Positions 23,136 to 38,100 are shown, counted from the first letter of the stretch. The stretch: DNA of 64,000 nt from Cardinalis cardinalis (GCA_014549065.1 JACDOX010000015.1:8028139-8092138), one strand, 5' to 3'. Made by a program: numbers and translations. Notes: generated by a model not told the origin, from the letters alone.

Positions 23136-26100
23136 GTGAGGGCCGGCGGCGGGGGTGTCGGGGTGGCCGTGGGGAGCGGGGCTGGCCGTGGGGCTGCGGC
23201 CGGGGCTGCCTCGGCACGGCGCGACCGCGGGGACCCGGCGCGGTTTGCGGTGCAGCATCGCTGCTGTGAGCGGCTCCCTCTAATCCCCGGCTCCCATCGG
23301 CTGGATCACCCGGTAGCTCAGCTGATGGGCATCCTTGTGAGCGTCACAGCGAGCGGCAGCGGCTTTTGGCAGAGGACAACGTGTTTCCTGCAGCGTGAGT
23401 CCTTTCTGCCCTACCTTGCGCACTGAAAATGAAACCGACTTTGTCGCGCTAGTCATGCAGGCTGTTTTTAGCCCTAAATGAGCCACTGTCACCGGCCGCC
23501 CAGANAGCGTGTGCCTGGCATTCCTGCTGGGAAGAGCGTGGGCCGCTGGAGCTGGCGGCCGTGACGAGGATTTTCCAGTGGTGACCTGGCAGGCGCAGCG
23601 GATGCGAGTGTGGCAGCTGCCAGGTGTCAGGATGGGCGAGATCGAATGCAGTGTCAGTCTTGGGACAGGTTTCTGCTGCTCTCCCACCAGCTCTTGGCTT
23701 CTTTCATGAAATCACTGAAGAGTTCTGCCTTGCCTAAACTTACCGAGGGAGGGGGAGACTTGGTAGATATGCCAGACTAGATACTAACTAGATATGCCAA
23801 ACTCTCTCACTGCAGCTGAAAAATGTTTACNTCCAAAACTGAACACTGAGATGTGTCAGTGTAACACCTGTGTTTTATCTGAAGGCTTCTTAGGTACCTA
23901 TATGCTGTGTGTTTTTAGGTGCCCCTTAATGTCAGCAGATAGGTGCCCAAACTCAGCTGACGCCTCCACAGGCCCCCAGTCCAGCAGCTGGTTGGAGTGG
24001 CACCTAAGTACCCCTTGATCATCACTCAGTAGGCACAGACCCCAGGGGATAAGAGAAACATAAACCCATTAGTGTGTCGGGAAAAAATGGATTTCAGTCA
24101 GGTCTGACTTGCTGTAGGGCTGTGTGCTTGCCAGTGTTGGATTAAAGGGAAACAAGGTAACATAAGGAGTGGGAGGGAAACAGTCCCATTTTGGTGAATA
24201 CCTGTTTAATTTCTTTCCTCGTTTTCTTGGAAGACAGTGGAGCATCCCAGGGCTTCCACAGCTTGTCTCTNTCTCGATTCAAAAGCATGGGTACTTGTGA
24301 TCCCGACTACAGAGTTTTGTGCCCCTGCCTGAAATACNGTCTCTGCTTCTTATTGTAGGATTAAAACACTTGGGGCTTCACCTTGGAACTTCCTAGACTT
24401 GATTTTTTCCAAATACATGTCCTTTCTTCTCAGGAGAGGGTGATTGGCTGATCCTTATGATTGTAGTAAAGATGCTATAAGATGTTTTTTTATGGCTGTC
24501 ATCTTTGTTTTTAATTTGTCAAAGTTGTAAAAAAAAAAGTCCATATTTCAAAGCCATGTGCTGACTTGCCTTTCTCAGTTTGCATTGTTTATACTAAAAC
24601 CATTTCCTACTTTTATTATCTCAGCTTTCTAAATGTCTCTTTTAAGTGAATAAATTATAATCACGTGTCTCGTTCTTTTATGAATGAACTTAATAACCTC
24701 TTCTCATCTTGTTTTTTTTTACTTTTGCTTAACAAGTGTCAATCATTACAGCATGTGCAAACAATCTAACAGTTGTGATCCAATGATGCTGACTTGCTGC
24801 ATCCTGTGGGGGGGTTTTGACCTGCTTTTCATACCCACATCTAGCTGCAGAGCAGCCAGAATACCTCTTTCAGAATATTTGGCAGTCTTTAGTGTTCAGA
24901 CAGAAGCTAGTGAAAGGGCATGGGAAAGGCAGCATGCTTCAAGGGAAGATACAATAGATGCTCATTTCTTTTATTTATCAGTGGATGGAAAGTGCCTGTT
25001 TACAGCCCTTCCTAGAACTACAAGTGTTTTACTTCAAGCATGGTGAAGAGAAGTAGCTCATCTGGCAACTCCAACATGTCTTGGAAATTCCTGTTGGAAT
25101 TTCTTCACACCTACGTTACCTGTGCAGGAGTCATTTTCAGAGGATGAATAGTCTGTTTCAGTTTATGTGACTTGGATGACAACCAGGCTCAGGTGCAGAC
25201 TCTCTCAGTATTCATGTTTTTGCTCTCAAGCCACTTCAGTGCATTTTTAAAGTTTCTTACTCCTACTTATTTCCTCCTACATTAGTTTCTTTTGGCTTAT
25301 CAGTGGCTCATTTCAGAAAGAGAACCTTACTGCACTCCAGAGTGAGGTTACTGTGATAGTGATCTTTCCATCAAGTTGCTTTCAGGAAGATCTTTTCCTT
25401 GGGCATGTGGGCTAGGTCTCTTTCCTAGCTTTTACCTGTAATAAGGAAAAAAACCCAAAATCCAAAAATCCAAGTAGAGCTAAGCTAAATACCCTTAAAA
25501 AGATTACCTATCTTGGAATAGTCTACTTTGGTAGCTTAGTTATTTATGTGTCTTTTTTAGACATACTAGATTGCCAAAGAACTGGCTGCTGTAGTCCAAA
25601 CCTTTTCCTGTTTGAAATCTTTGTACCTCACTTGTGAAAGCTCCAAGTAACGTAGGTGCTGCAATTAATATTTTTCCTCCCTGTTCTCTGCAGCAGCACA
25701 GGTTGCAGGATATCTTGTTTGGCAGGTAGCTATAACTGTGTTATCTATAGCACCAGAGTGAAAAGCAGAGTCCTGGACTGTAGGTGAGACAAAAACATGA
25801 TTGTACTCCTTGGCCACAGGTGCCTGTTTGCCATTGTGCCTTTGTCCACCTGCTCTGTGATGCCAGGGCTGGCCAGCTGACAAGGGACAGGACAGGAGGT
25901 GATGAAAGCTATTTGGACAAGTCACACAGCCTGCTTTTTCTCTGCAGGGGTGAAGTTGTTTCAAATTCTTTGTCAACAAGCTTGGCTCACAAAAGCTGTT
26001 TTCCATGTGTAGTAGAGTAGAAGTGTTCTTAAAACCATTGCACTTGAATTCCCCTGTGTTTGCTTCTTGAAGCTGTAAAGCAGAAATCACTGCTAGACGT

Positions 26101-29100
26101 GGATGCATGTGAGGGGCTGTCTGGGTTGTAAGTGGGTCATCTTGGATACATCTGCAGAATGCCTTAAAAAAAGTTTACATTCAGTGCAAGCAATTATGGA
26201 AAAATCCTGACAGATTTGCGATTAAGAGATGAGGAACTGCTGTTTATAGAGAAGGGATTAAAGAACATTAACTTACATCAGCTCTCCAGTTCCTGTGGCA
26301 AATAAAAAAAATAAACAGTCTAATCCACTGTCAATATTCAGAGCAAGATGAACACTGGGCAAAGAGAAGAATAATCAGAAAACACCCAGGAAACACTTGA
26401 AACTGAGCTGCATTTCTGAGCCAAAATGACTGAATGCCCAGGCACAGCAGAAGTGGCCATTTGTGACTAAGCTAGGAACATCCTTAATAGGAAAAGCAGG
26501 GATTATAGCTGAATGAATGAAACATCCAAGGCTTGAAAGTGTTTTAAGTATATTTTGTAAAACAAAGTATTCTGGCAGTAATCCAAAGAAATCCACTCAA
26601 ATGCTGTTGCTGTTCTGTGAGGAAGTTGGCTATGAAGAGGCCCCCTTCTTAATTTAAGGCAAGCCAGGAGGGAGATCAGGGAGTTCTTAAGGATTTTTCC
26701 ATCAGCTTGGAAAGTAAATGGAAAAAGCTAGAAATACTATTGAAAATATTCTCTGGGTTTTGAGTATTTGAAATAAACCATGCTATTTGAAGGTGAACCA
26801 AAAATAATTAGAGGTGCTAACTTGGATGAGAATCATGTTTAAATAATCAGAACTAGGAAATAGGAGAGAATTCCCTGGCCTCAAATTAGAAATAACTAGA
26901 ACTAGCAGAAGTAGAATAATGAGGTTTAATGGTTTGTTTGCCATATAAACTGGTGATATAAAACTGAGATTAAACTGAACTTGACAGTAAAATCTTGAAG
27001 TCCAGAAGGAAGTACCTCTGTTGGAAGTTCCTTGTAAGAAAACTGTCTCAAGAAGTCAGACTTCAGAAAACCAGAGTGGCTTCTGATTCTGGATGCCAGG
27101 ACTGTCGCTGTCATTCTGAAACATGGTATTGGAAGATGGCTTGCAGGTTGGGTTCACAGGAGAACTCAGTTCTATGATGCTGAGGACTGTAACATCACAA
27201 CATTAGGTGCCTTTCTGGCTAACAGAGAACAACATGCAGGTTCCCTTTGAAATACCTGCTTGCAACCAGGACACCTGCAGGTCCACCAAACACTAAACAT
27301 GTTCTTAGGCTAGTTTAAACAGCAGCTGTTTTAGGGTCCCTGCCACAGACAGACCCCATCACAGGCAGGGAGAGGGAGAGCAGAGTTTGAGATGCATCCA
27401 TGCTTTCAATGTTTTCTATTCAGAGGTTTAGGCACCTTTTTACCTTTTGTCAGTTCAGATGTTCAATCTTAAACCTGCTAGTGGAAAGTACCTAGTATAT
27501 ATCACAACTAGGTGCTTTTCAAGTCTTTTACTACTGTTACTAAGTAGTAGTAGTAATAGTAGTAATAGCTCTGGCAAATGTGACAGAGAATGGTAGCTTT
27601 CTGCTACAGTTGCAAATTGGCTTTCTGTCCCTGTTTCTGATAAGTATTTGCAGACAGGCAACAATGAAAAATAGGTAAAAGCACAAATGTTTGATGTGGA
27701 GGAGATTTGAAGCACTATTTCTTTTAAATAAAGGATGTATCTATTTCAAGTCAAGAAAAGAATAGCTGCATGAATATTTATTAGTTATGTTCATTTTTCA
27801 CAGTTTTAAACTGGCAATAGACTGTTTAATTTGAAAGGATGGGCAATCTGCTGTGTAACTTGTCTTCTTCTCTCCTTACCGTGCCACTTGCTTCCTTCCA
27901 TCCCTGCTCCTTTATTCACTTCCTTCATTCTTTGTTTTTAAGGGCTTGCTCCTGAGGCCAATAAATTAGTAAGCAGTTTGAAAACGATGCCGATGCTGCA
28001 CGATGAGGCGTACGCCCGGGAAACAAAGCTGAACAACTGCCGTGGATTCCCAGAGAACACACTGGTGCTCCCGTAAGTACAGAAGGGTCTGCAAGTATCT
28101 GCTTCTTTTGCAGGTCATTGCATCTCTAGACATTTGACATGAAGAATCTATAATGAGATTAGCAAAAATGCTTATATTAGTTTAAAAGAAAAAAGTCCAC
28201 CATGTTTGTGTGACAGAAAATATGTTTGGATGTATTTGCAATGAAGTTCCTTAGAACTGCTTGAGAAATAACTTACATTAGGCAACAAGTAACCATTCTG
28301 GCAGTCTATTCCTGGATTTTTTTGTAATATTAATTTGCTGCTGTGCAAACATACAAATATTCTACATAAACTATGAAGACTATATACAGCTCCATGTGAA
28401 TCATCTTCAGCATATGTCTGAAAAATGTAATTAATGCATCTGTGAATAGGCCTCATGCTTTAGTTCTGCAGGCCTTCTGTTTTTAAAAGCCCTAAAAGCT
28501 GATTGATTGCTTTTCCCAAATTTATGCAACATTATGATAATAAGCAATGGATTTATAATTAATCTGCACTGCTTCTTAACTGTTGGGCAATGTTTAATAA
28601 GCTTATAGGTTTTATTTAGAGGGTAGTATGATAATATGAAATATTCCCTAGCTGTGAGGAATGACTGTACCCCTGTAAACATGCTAACTTTGCACAAAGG
28701 ATGATTTTACACAGTTGTTCAAAAATAAATGGGACCATAGCTGGTTTTCTATATGAGTAAAAGTGGATATTCAATAATCTTTAAGGAGAAAACCAGGATA
28801 TTCAAAGAAAATAAAAGGTTTATGAATTTATGAATTTTTTTCTACTTTCTATTGAGGTCTCTGTAAAACTTTTAAAAGTAATAGCATAAACGGCAGATAC
28901 CAGGAAAAGGAGTAAAGGAAAAAACTAATGGACACCTGGGTGCAGTAGTATTTATATGAATATACATTTTGTGTTAAATATGATGCTTACCCTAAGAAAA
29001 ATGGAGCTCTATTATGACATGGTGCTTGAATAACTTTTAAATACTTAAGGGATTAGAAACATAACAAAGCTACACTAATACACCTGTATGAGTCCTAAAT

Positions 29101-32100
29101 ATACTTCTCTTGGCACATCTTTCCCTGAAAACCAGAAAAGCTTAAAACAATCATTCACATAAAAAAACCTGAGGTTTAAAAACTAAACTTGTTTTGTTTT
29201 TCTGGCACTGCTGAATGTTGTTTCTGGAGGTTAGTTGTGGCAGTTTGCCATCTTGTCTTTTGTGCTAGCCAAGTGACATTTTAACTAGGTGGTTGAGAAA
29301 TATTGTGACTTCCTGAGGGGAGAAATTTTTGTGAACTTTGTATATCGGTGTGTAACGTCAATGGAAGAGGAATGACATGATCTCTTTTTAGAGAGAGGCA
29401 TCAGAAGTTGAAGACAGGGCTGGTTTCTGGTATCAGGATGTCATGTTTTATTCAAACAGCACATTCTCAGGAGAGCTTTCGTGTCACAGATTTTCAGCTG
29501 ACTTCCACCGTTACTCTTAGCATGTGTAAATATGATATCCAGCAAGGCAGTTTTTCATGTGAAGTCTGACTTCATAGGTACAGGATGTCAGTTTAAACAC
29601 ATTGTTTAAATGCTCTCTCTGCTGTATGCAGCAGTCTTAGAGGCTTCATAGGGGGAATGAGTCCACAGATTTTGTTAAAAGTCTCAGGTGGCTTGAAAAA
29701 GGGAAATACTGCACCCAACTTCAAAAAGGATAGAAAAGACGATCATGGTGTACCCAGTGATGTGTCAACCTCCCCTCTGGGAGGGGGAGGGAAAGTCACG
29801 AAACAGGTCTTTCTAGAAGCTCTGCTAAAGAACATGGCAGACAGGAAGGTGATTTCAACTAGCACATCTTACTGGGACTTCCTGTGAAACTTTTGATGTG
29901 GTCCTCTACAACATCCTTCTCTCTAAATTGTAGAGAGATGGGTTTGATGAATGGACTGTTCAGTGGATGAGGAATTGATTGGATAGTTACAGGCAGAAGG
30001 TGATTGTCAATGGCTCAGAGTCATGATGGACATCAGAGACAAGTGGTATTTCTCAGGGGTCTATACTGGGACCAGTGTTATTTAATATCTCTATTAATGA
30101 CAGGGATGGAGGGATCGAGGGCAGCCTCAGCAAACTTGTAGATGACACCAAACTGAGTGGTGCTGTTGACACACCTGAAGAGTGAGATTCCATCCAGAGG
30201 GACCTGGGCAAGCTCAAGAATTGGGCCCATGGGAATCTCATGCAGTTTAACAAGACCAAGTGCTGGTGCTGCACCTGGGTCAGGGCAGCCCTGGTGTCCA
30301 TCCAGGCTGGGGATGAACAGATGGAGAGCACCCCTGTCCAGAAGGACTCAGGGGTGCTGGTGGATGAGAGGCTGGACATGACCCAGCAATGTGCACTCAC
30401 AGCTCAGAAATCACCCATGTCTGCCTCCCAGGTTGTATTTATTATTCAATTAAATTCAGGTATTTATGCTTTAAACTACATCAAGCCATGAACTACTAAA
30501 CTTGGAATTTAATTTCCAGATTTTTCACCTAGATTTGGGGAATGGGAAGGAAAAGTGTGAAAACTACTGATTTAAAGAAAAAATCAGAAAGTGATGAGTT
30601 GATATTAACACCAAGATTTTTTTTTTTTCAATTCTCTTTCTTCATAGTCTCTCCAAGCAAAACAAGAGAATTTTTTACACAATCCTTGAGCTCTCGCCAC
30701 TGCTTGATTCTTCCAACATGACACCAGATGACTGGGCCAAAATTGCAAAGAAACTTGAGGTTTGGGATATAAATTCATTTTTCACGTAAACAAAACCAGC
30801 AGTATATCTAGTATACTTAGGAAGATAAAACAATTCAGTAGAATTTTACATATGTATTTGTTTCTTTAAATGTCAAGTACCTTAATTACTGACTTGCAAA
30901 GTAAGAAGTACTGTGCTTGCAAAGTTTGCAGAATTTTTATTTCATTTGAAAATGTTGTAAATTCATTAAAGTTACATCGTTCTTCCAAGGATGAAGCATG
31001 CCATAATTCCATACAATAAAATAAATTTGCAGCTGTGATTGAATAAGTTATGTAATATGTAGGTTGATGTGTCCTAAAACATTGACTTAAAATCACTGTC
31101 CAAAAATGTTGAAAAAAATCTTTAAGTATGGGTAACTTAGCTGAAGGTTGCTTATTTACACATCATTTGAGTGTTCAAATAGCTTGATAGTTGGCTATTG
31201 ACATAGAAAATAATTTAATGTCTTTATGCAATTCTTACTCTGGGCACACATGGACTGGACTAGCTTTAGCTTTGCAAGCAGTAGAAAAAATTGCTACCAT
31301 GCTTTGATTTTCCACAGTGGAAAATGTTTAAAGCCTTAGATATTTCTGCATAAATAGATAAACTCATTACATCCTTCTCTAGAATTAAAAAAAAATAAAA
31401 ATCAGCATTTTTGTGCTCCTGTCCCTTGTCTGAACTTAGCTGTGTGCTTTTAAAAAAAGCAAAACTGCAAAACACTTCAGATGCTTCACACCAGGAATTC
31501 ATACATAGCTGACAGAAATAAATAACTGTGGGGCTAGGAAGATACTGCTCTTCCACTCTGTGATAGTGAGCTTTATAGTGTAAATTCCCTTCTTCACCAC
31601 GCTTAGCAATGGATGTGAACAGTTCAATAATGCAGGGAATGCTGCTGAAGGTTCAGCATCCTGGAACCACCACACTTGGGAGGTTACTTGTCCTATCAAA
31701 TGCATCTTGCCCAGGAAAAGAAGAGATGGAGTTAGTGTGTACGTGGAAGGTCTCTAGATGGAGCAGGGGTGCAGCTGGGAAAAGCCCAGGGCCAAGAGAA
31801 GGCAGCAATCCCATGCTGAACAGGAAAGAATTTACCTTTTTCCCTTACTGGCATATTAGTTTTTATTACAAAAAAGTGGGGTTTTTTTGCCTTGTACACA
31901 GGTTCTTTTTATGCCCAGTTTGTGTAATCCAAATGAAGAGTGCTGAGAAGGCAAAAAAAGGAGCCCTTTCCAACTCACCAGGCTGTGTACTGACACTGCC
32001 ACTTTGCGTTCGTCTTGGACACTTGTCTGCCACAGCTCTAACATGATGATGATTTTCCAGACTAAAACATTCCAAGATGTTTCTGTGGGATATGTCCTTA

Positions 32101-35100
32101 ATTGGCAACCTGATCTTTTCTATTATGAACCTTAAACCAAACTATGTTCTTTTGCATCTAATAAGGTTCATAAGACTGAAAGTACTTGATTTAGAGAGGA
32201 CAGGTGGCTATTTCTTGGCCATTCTTGAAGCCTCCTTACCTTGTTGCTGCCTTGGTGAATGGCTGCAGCACGATTTTTGCATCACATTGTAGTTTGGCCC
32301 ACAGAAAGACCTTGCAACACTAGCAGTTGTGTTGGCTTAGTTGGTAGAGATAAGCAGAAACCCCCTCAAACTTCCAGTAGGTAGCAACAGGTAGACAGAC
32401 ATCAGTATCAGCGAAGAAATAGAAAAAGGACAAGTAGGAACCTACAAATTAGTTTGGATATGACCTTATTATCAGGAGGTACCAAGTGTGTGTGCCTAGT
32501 GTAACATGAGGAATGTAATTAAAAAGAATTCTTGTTTAAGCCTCTTTTTTCTTCCTCATGTACATCATATATCTGCTTAGAGTTCTGTGTAATCCTTTCC
32601 ATGTTACCAACTTACATCAGAGACATCAGCGTCTCTCTCTGCAGTGTTTGCTACGTGCATCATTCTTAAAGTAACTGAACCAATTCCTTTTTCTTCCAAA
32701 AGCCAACAGATAACTATTGCCACAGGATGAACAATGTGATTCATGGCTTTGCATAAAAAAACCCCAACAAACAAATCCACCTCTTGTGTGGATTTGTATG
32801 TAGATTAAAATTTTTATAAAATTGATTTTGATAGTGCATGTGCCTAATAGTGTAAGCATTCTCAAAAACCAGCAGGTGAAGGTCCATTAATGAACAAGAA
32901 GCCTCTCCTTCAGGTTCTGCTATGGAAAGGATGGCTTTCCATCAGAAGAGGGCACTCTGACACTGGTAGTTTGCCTGTCTGCCATGGATTAAACGGATTG
33001 GTTTTTTCCCCTGTAGTATGATAGCCCTGGTTTGCCTAATCTGTTCCTGTAAATGGTGTAATCCCTAAAGTAAAAGCGGCAACAAGACATCAGACTATAC
33101 GACTAATTTGCATATGTTAACATTCCTGTTTAAAGCCATTGCTAAGCTTTTCTTAATTAGGAGTCTTCTGGTTTAAAAACGCTGCATTAATATGTATACA
33201 CAGAAGAATCTCTTTGACTGTTCCATAATCAGAATTACTGGCTCTAGTGCTCAGTGTCCGATTAACCCTTAATTGTATTTAGACTGGAAACAGGGTAAGT
33301 TTAGGAGGAGTTATGTGCAGTACCCTATAAGGCATTGTGCTGTTGCCTGCATCAGTGAAAGTAGCGCCCTGTGTACCTCACCTGCTGGTGCCCGGGCATT
33401 TCTTTAACAGTGTGAAAACTCTCTCCACCTGCAGGAGCACTATGAGAAGTACGATGGCTTTGTGATCCTGCATGGTACTGATACCATGGCGTACACAGCT
33501 TCAGCCCTGTCCTTCATGTGTGAGAACTTGGGCAAAACTATTGTTCTGACAGGATCTCAGGTAATGGAATTAATTTGAACTTGAAGCAGGAATCCTTATT
33601 TTTGGTTTTTATATGCAGAACTTGGCTGTATGCTGATTATCACTGTACAGCTTAGCAGTGCAGGCCAGGCCCCTGGCCAGGGTGGATGGTCACAGTGCTG
33701 ACAGAAATGAGTGAGAAATGATTGCTCACCAGCTGAGGATGTGCCCCATAATTTTATCATTAATGACTTCACAACTCTGTACCAAATCAGACCAGGACTT
33801 CATTATGGCTGGGGCCAGATGCTTCAGAGAAAAACATAAGAGCCTGTCATTGGCCATTGTGTATTAATCGGTTTGTATGGGAAGCACTTTTCCAGCCTCA
33901 GGTGGCCACTGGTTGTCAGCTGTCTTCTTTTCTTTAAAAGCCCTAAAGCTTAGTATTTTTTACTTCATCAGTTGTTATCTCAACTTACATTACTCATTGT
34001 TGCATTTTTTATAATTTAAAACAATCAACTTAAATCATTAGATGCATTTTTGATCATTTCTGTTCCACAAAGCATCTAATATGGTCTGTTTCCTTTTCTC
34101 TAAAGACTACATTTATTAATTTTCATTCTCTTAGCTGGAGATCAGCCCTTTGCATATTGTCTGTGGGGAAGGGGTTGTCTTACTAGAATAGCTTGCTTGA
34201 GTGTAAAATACTGCTCTAATCACAAAGGAAAGATGAAACATCACATTGTAAAATTCCCCTCCCCAATCTCATAACTTCCCTTTCACATGTGGTCTATTTG
34301 AAGTCAAAATACAAAAGTCTAGGAAGGAGTAGGCTCCCACTTGCTGTCTTGACGTGGAGCAGCCTAGTCGTGATACATCAGTCAAGGTTTTGCTTTCTTT
34401 TTGGTTTTGTTGCTTGGAGATGTATCTGATGTATGATCCAGCAAGGGAGCATGTGATTTTCTTTTTTGATAATTGCTGGAAGAAGCACTCTATTTTAATA
34501 AAGAGGTAGTCTGAAAAGGCATGGAAATCATCACTCAGCAGACTAAATTTCTGTTTTTAATCTTGCTCTTTTCTGTCAGTAATAACCTGCTGGCTCAGTT
34601 TTACTATGCTATGAGGAAAGATGGTGCAAGAGAGCTGTTGTGAAGCCCGTAGTGACAGTTCTGTATGTTCTGAGGGTGTTGCTTTTTCTCTCTATCATCA
34701 CTTCTCCTATGCTCAGTCACTTTTAACTATGCCTACTTGCTAGTTTTTATATTTTTTTTGAACCAGTGTTAATATTCTTAATCACATTAGAAAAATCTCT
34801 GTATTAATTTTTTAACACTTAAATTACAAAATTCTGTTAAGCCGAGAGAGAAGTCTTGCCATCTGCTGCAGTCTAAAATAGTTTGGGTGAAGAAGGAAAA
34901 CTTTTTTTGTCATAAATCATTATTACATAAATTATTCATGTATTTGTATTGCATAAGTTGGACTCATTTTTTCTGCTGTGTAGGCTTTACATAAGGGCCA
35001 GGGTGTAATTCCAGTCTCTGCTCTTCAGGTGCCCATTTATGAGCTGCAGAATGACGGCCGAGACAACCTTCTGGGGGCACTGCTGATGGCTGGGCAGTTC

Positions 35101-38100
35101 GTGATTCCTGAGGTCTGTTTGCTGGGAAGACCATCTAAGAAGCTGCATTTCTCCCTCTAGCCAGGACACAAACACTCACTAAATACCTGGTAGGCAGTAA
35201 GGAATTGCACTTAATCAGGAAGATGAACGGATTCCAACTGAGGTAACAGTGCTTGCATGGCAAAGCACGTGCTGTTCTCACATTGGTCATATTCTGTTTG
35301 CCCATACAGAATTCAGAAAGTCTCAAGTCTGAAATGTACTTGTCTGTTTTTTAACTGAATGTTACTTTGAACTTCCCCAGTCACTATAGAACTGGTAGGA
35401 GTGTCTTCTAGCTCTGTTTCTGAAGATTGAAGTGTCGAGAGTGATACACCTGGTGAACATGGAGGTACCTCCATAGTCTCAGTACCATGCTGTTTGTGCT
35501 GTGCAGCTCAAAACTCAGAGGGAAAATGGGTCAGGTTACACCTTATTTTACTTCTGCCATGCTTCCAAAGCCAGTTCTTGTAAGACAACAGCAACAGCTG
35601 ACTGGCCAAGATCTTCATAACTGATAACAGCTTTGAGGTATCTCTTTTCCTTCAAATTGACAAACTTTAATAGACTTGAGAAGGAACATAATGTGTGGTA
35701 ACTCTTGGAAGTTATCCTCATTTTCACCAGGCCCTTTGTTATGTTTTGGACACTGAATTTATACATAACTGATGAATTTATTAAAAAGTTCACACTGTTT
35801 CTTTCCTCCATCTCTGAAGTGGACTCAGGCAAATTTGCTGTCTCCTAGAGTAAGCCTCATGAGAGGATTATGAAACTAGTTAGCTCTTAACTTGAACTTA
35901 ACTTTGTTCTTAAATTCTTAAACCAATGTGTGGCAGAAGTGCCAACAGTTTTTGAAAGGGTTGGACTTGTAAACATCTACTAGCCTCCGAGTTGCTTTAA
36001 AGATTTAGAAAACACTTTATAAAGGACGGACTACAGTATTTATCTACTGCATCTTTTAATTACTGGCTTATTCATAGACCTGTTTCTTTACTTGTCTTGC
36101 AGGTGTGCCTGTATTTTTATAATAAACTGTACAGGGGAAATAGGGTGACTAAGGTGGATGCTGGGAGTTTCAATGCCTTTTCCTCACCTAACCTGCCTCC
36201 ACTTGCAAATGCTGAGGTTGATATTACAAGTAAGCAACATCACCTCTTAAGCCGTGTAATTTATGCCGCATGCAATAGAACTGTAGCTGAAAAGAATCTG
36301 TGCTTGTGTAGTTGAAATGTCGTTTTTAAAGTCAAATATCTTTGAAAGTCCTCTAGCTTGACTTCACTTCATCTGCTCTGAATCTGTTTAAATATTAGTA
36401 AGTCTGAGACTTTGTGACTCAACTGCATTTATCTGTTGAATATAGATGTGAGCTAGGCTGACTTTGACTAAGGATCCAGATTAACCAGAGGGAAGTTTGC
36501 CCCTGTGTCAGAAAAAAGCTTGCTCCAAAGATAAAATGAGGGAGTTTGGACTGAAAGAACAAAGAGTTTCATCACATTAATGACCATGCTGTGCTCTGAA
36601 ATCTGGCAAAAAAGTCATTGCAGAGTACTTCCAGCTTCAACAGATTCTCTGTTGCATGTCATTGTGTAAGATATTATACTGGATATTTAGGAACTGCCCT
36701 GAATGGCAAACACACTGACAGCAGCAGACATAAAAAGTGTTTTTTCCCCAAACTTACTCAGGCTCCCTGTAATTTTTATGTCTGTTTCTTAAGAAGGGGA
36801 AAAACTACCTGAAGGTTTCAGTACCCATTTGCAAAATTTTTAAATGTTCTTGGATAAATGACACCCTTTCTTTGGAGAAGAGTGACACATTTGGAATCTA
36901 GCCAAATGAGGAGCTGACAGAAAACATACTAAAGTACTGTTTTAAAAAACATGTGAGCTGCTTTTGTATAGAATAGCTATTAAAAAGGAGTAGGCTTGGT
37001 GACAGTCTCCATTATTAGAAAAAAAAATGGGAACAGTTCCTGAATTCTTCAGCCAAGTGCCATTAGTGGCAGTAGGAGACCTAGCCCTGTGCCATGCAAT
37101 GTGCCATTCTGAATGGATTCTACTTCTACAGAAAGGCACTCTGCAATCTGGAAAAATAAACTTCTCCTTTCTACCTAATGACTAGGAGTCACTTAACAAA
37201 GTTTCAGGATCAAAGTTTGCCACAGCCAGATACAAACTGAGGAAGCCTGTGAAATACTGTAGTTGCCTGTAAGACATCTCTCAGGCAGAGAGTCTGTCAC
37301 TGTTGTGCTGTGTCAAATAGGATGTCCCTGAAATCAGCAGAAGTGCTGTCAGTTGATTGTTGCAGTAAATTGGGGAGAATCTTCTTTCTTGGGTTTTTAT
37401 GAACTGCATCACACAGGGTATGAATAAATTCCGTTTACTGACTGATCAATAATGAAATCAAGCTGCAAATTGCATGCTATTCGTCTCTTGGATTTGAATG
37501 AATTGTTTTGTGATTCCTTGTCTAGAGTAGAAAAATGAGAATGTTATTAAGCACTTCCCTTGGCCCATATTGGGACCCATTATCTTTTCAGTAAATGCCT
37601 CATTGGGATCAGTGGGGATTTCTGATTTAAAAACTGATGGTGTGATAGGCTCTATTTTTATTTGCCTCAGTTGATTACCCAGTTAGAGTAGCATCATTTA
37701 TCCAAGATGACGGTGTCGCTATTGAAGGATTGTTTCATTTTGAAAGAACATAGTTTATAGTAAGGGCAATCTACTGGTGCTGCTTTATTTTGTCCAAAGT
37801 AATTGTTTGAAACATCTCTGTCTCCCTTGAGTTTGCTTGTACAGTCCCTGTATGAAGCTTTCATGGAGACAAGGAATCACTTGGGCTTTTAAAAACAAAC
37901 CAAACAAATCTAGCATATTTTAACTTTTTTTTTTCCAAATGACTTTATATAATATGTCTTAATCCTTCTGTAGACAGGGCTGACTCTGGCTGATTCAGCA
38001 TTATAGAGAGCAGCCTGAGGATGCCAGGAGGAGTAGGCCATGTGCAGAAACTCTTCCTCAAGCTCCCTGGTTCTAACAAAGCTGGGAATGAAAATTCCAG

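Larger units (their letters stand above)
22480..23560. promoter_or_regulatory. CpG island at the ASPG promoter
   Basis: GC and CpG content rise sharply here, against AT-rich flanks. The densest part (22660-23260) holds GC boxes GGGGCGG at 22784-22790, CCCCGCCCCC at 22896-22905 and CCCGCCC at 22911-22917. A TATA-like TTTAAAA is at 22918-22924, 49 bp before the ASPG start codon. The island covers exon 1 and the start of intron 1. The transcription start is inferred to lie near 22945-22955. Confidence 0.85.

Noticed and set aside
22669..23426. Several long open frames on both strands in the CpG island (up to 164 codons)
   Set aside because: GC-rich sequence has few stop codons. Only the frame from 22973 encodes a recognised motif and splices in phase to conserved exons; the others are shadows.
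25665..26108. 147-codon minus-strand open frame in ASPG intron 1
   Set aside because: No recognisable domain, no signal peptide, no splice or promoter support. A chance frame is the simplest explanation without a database search.
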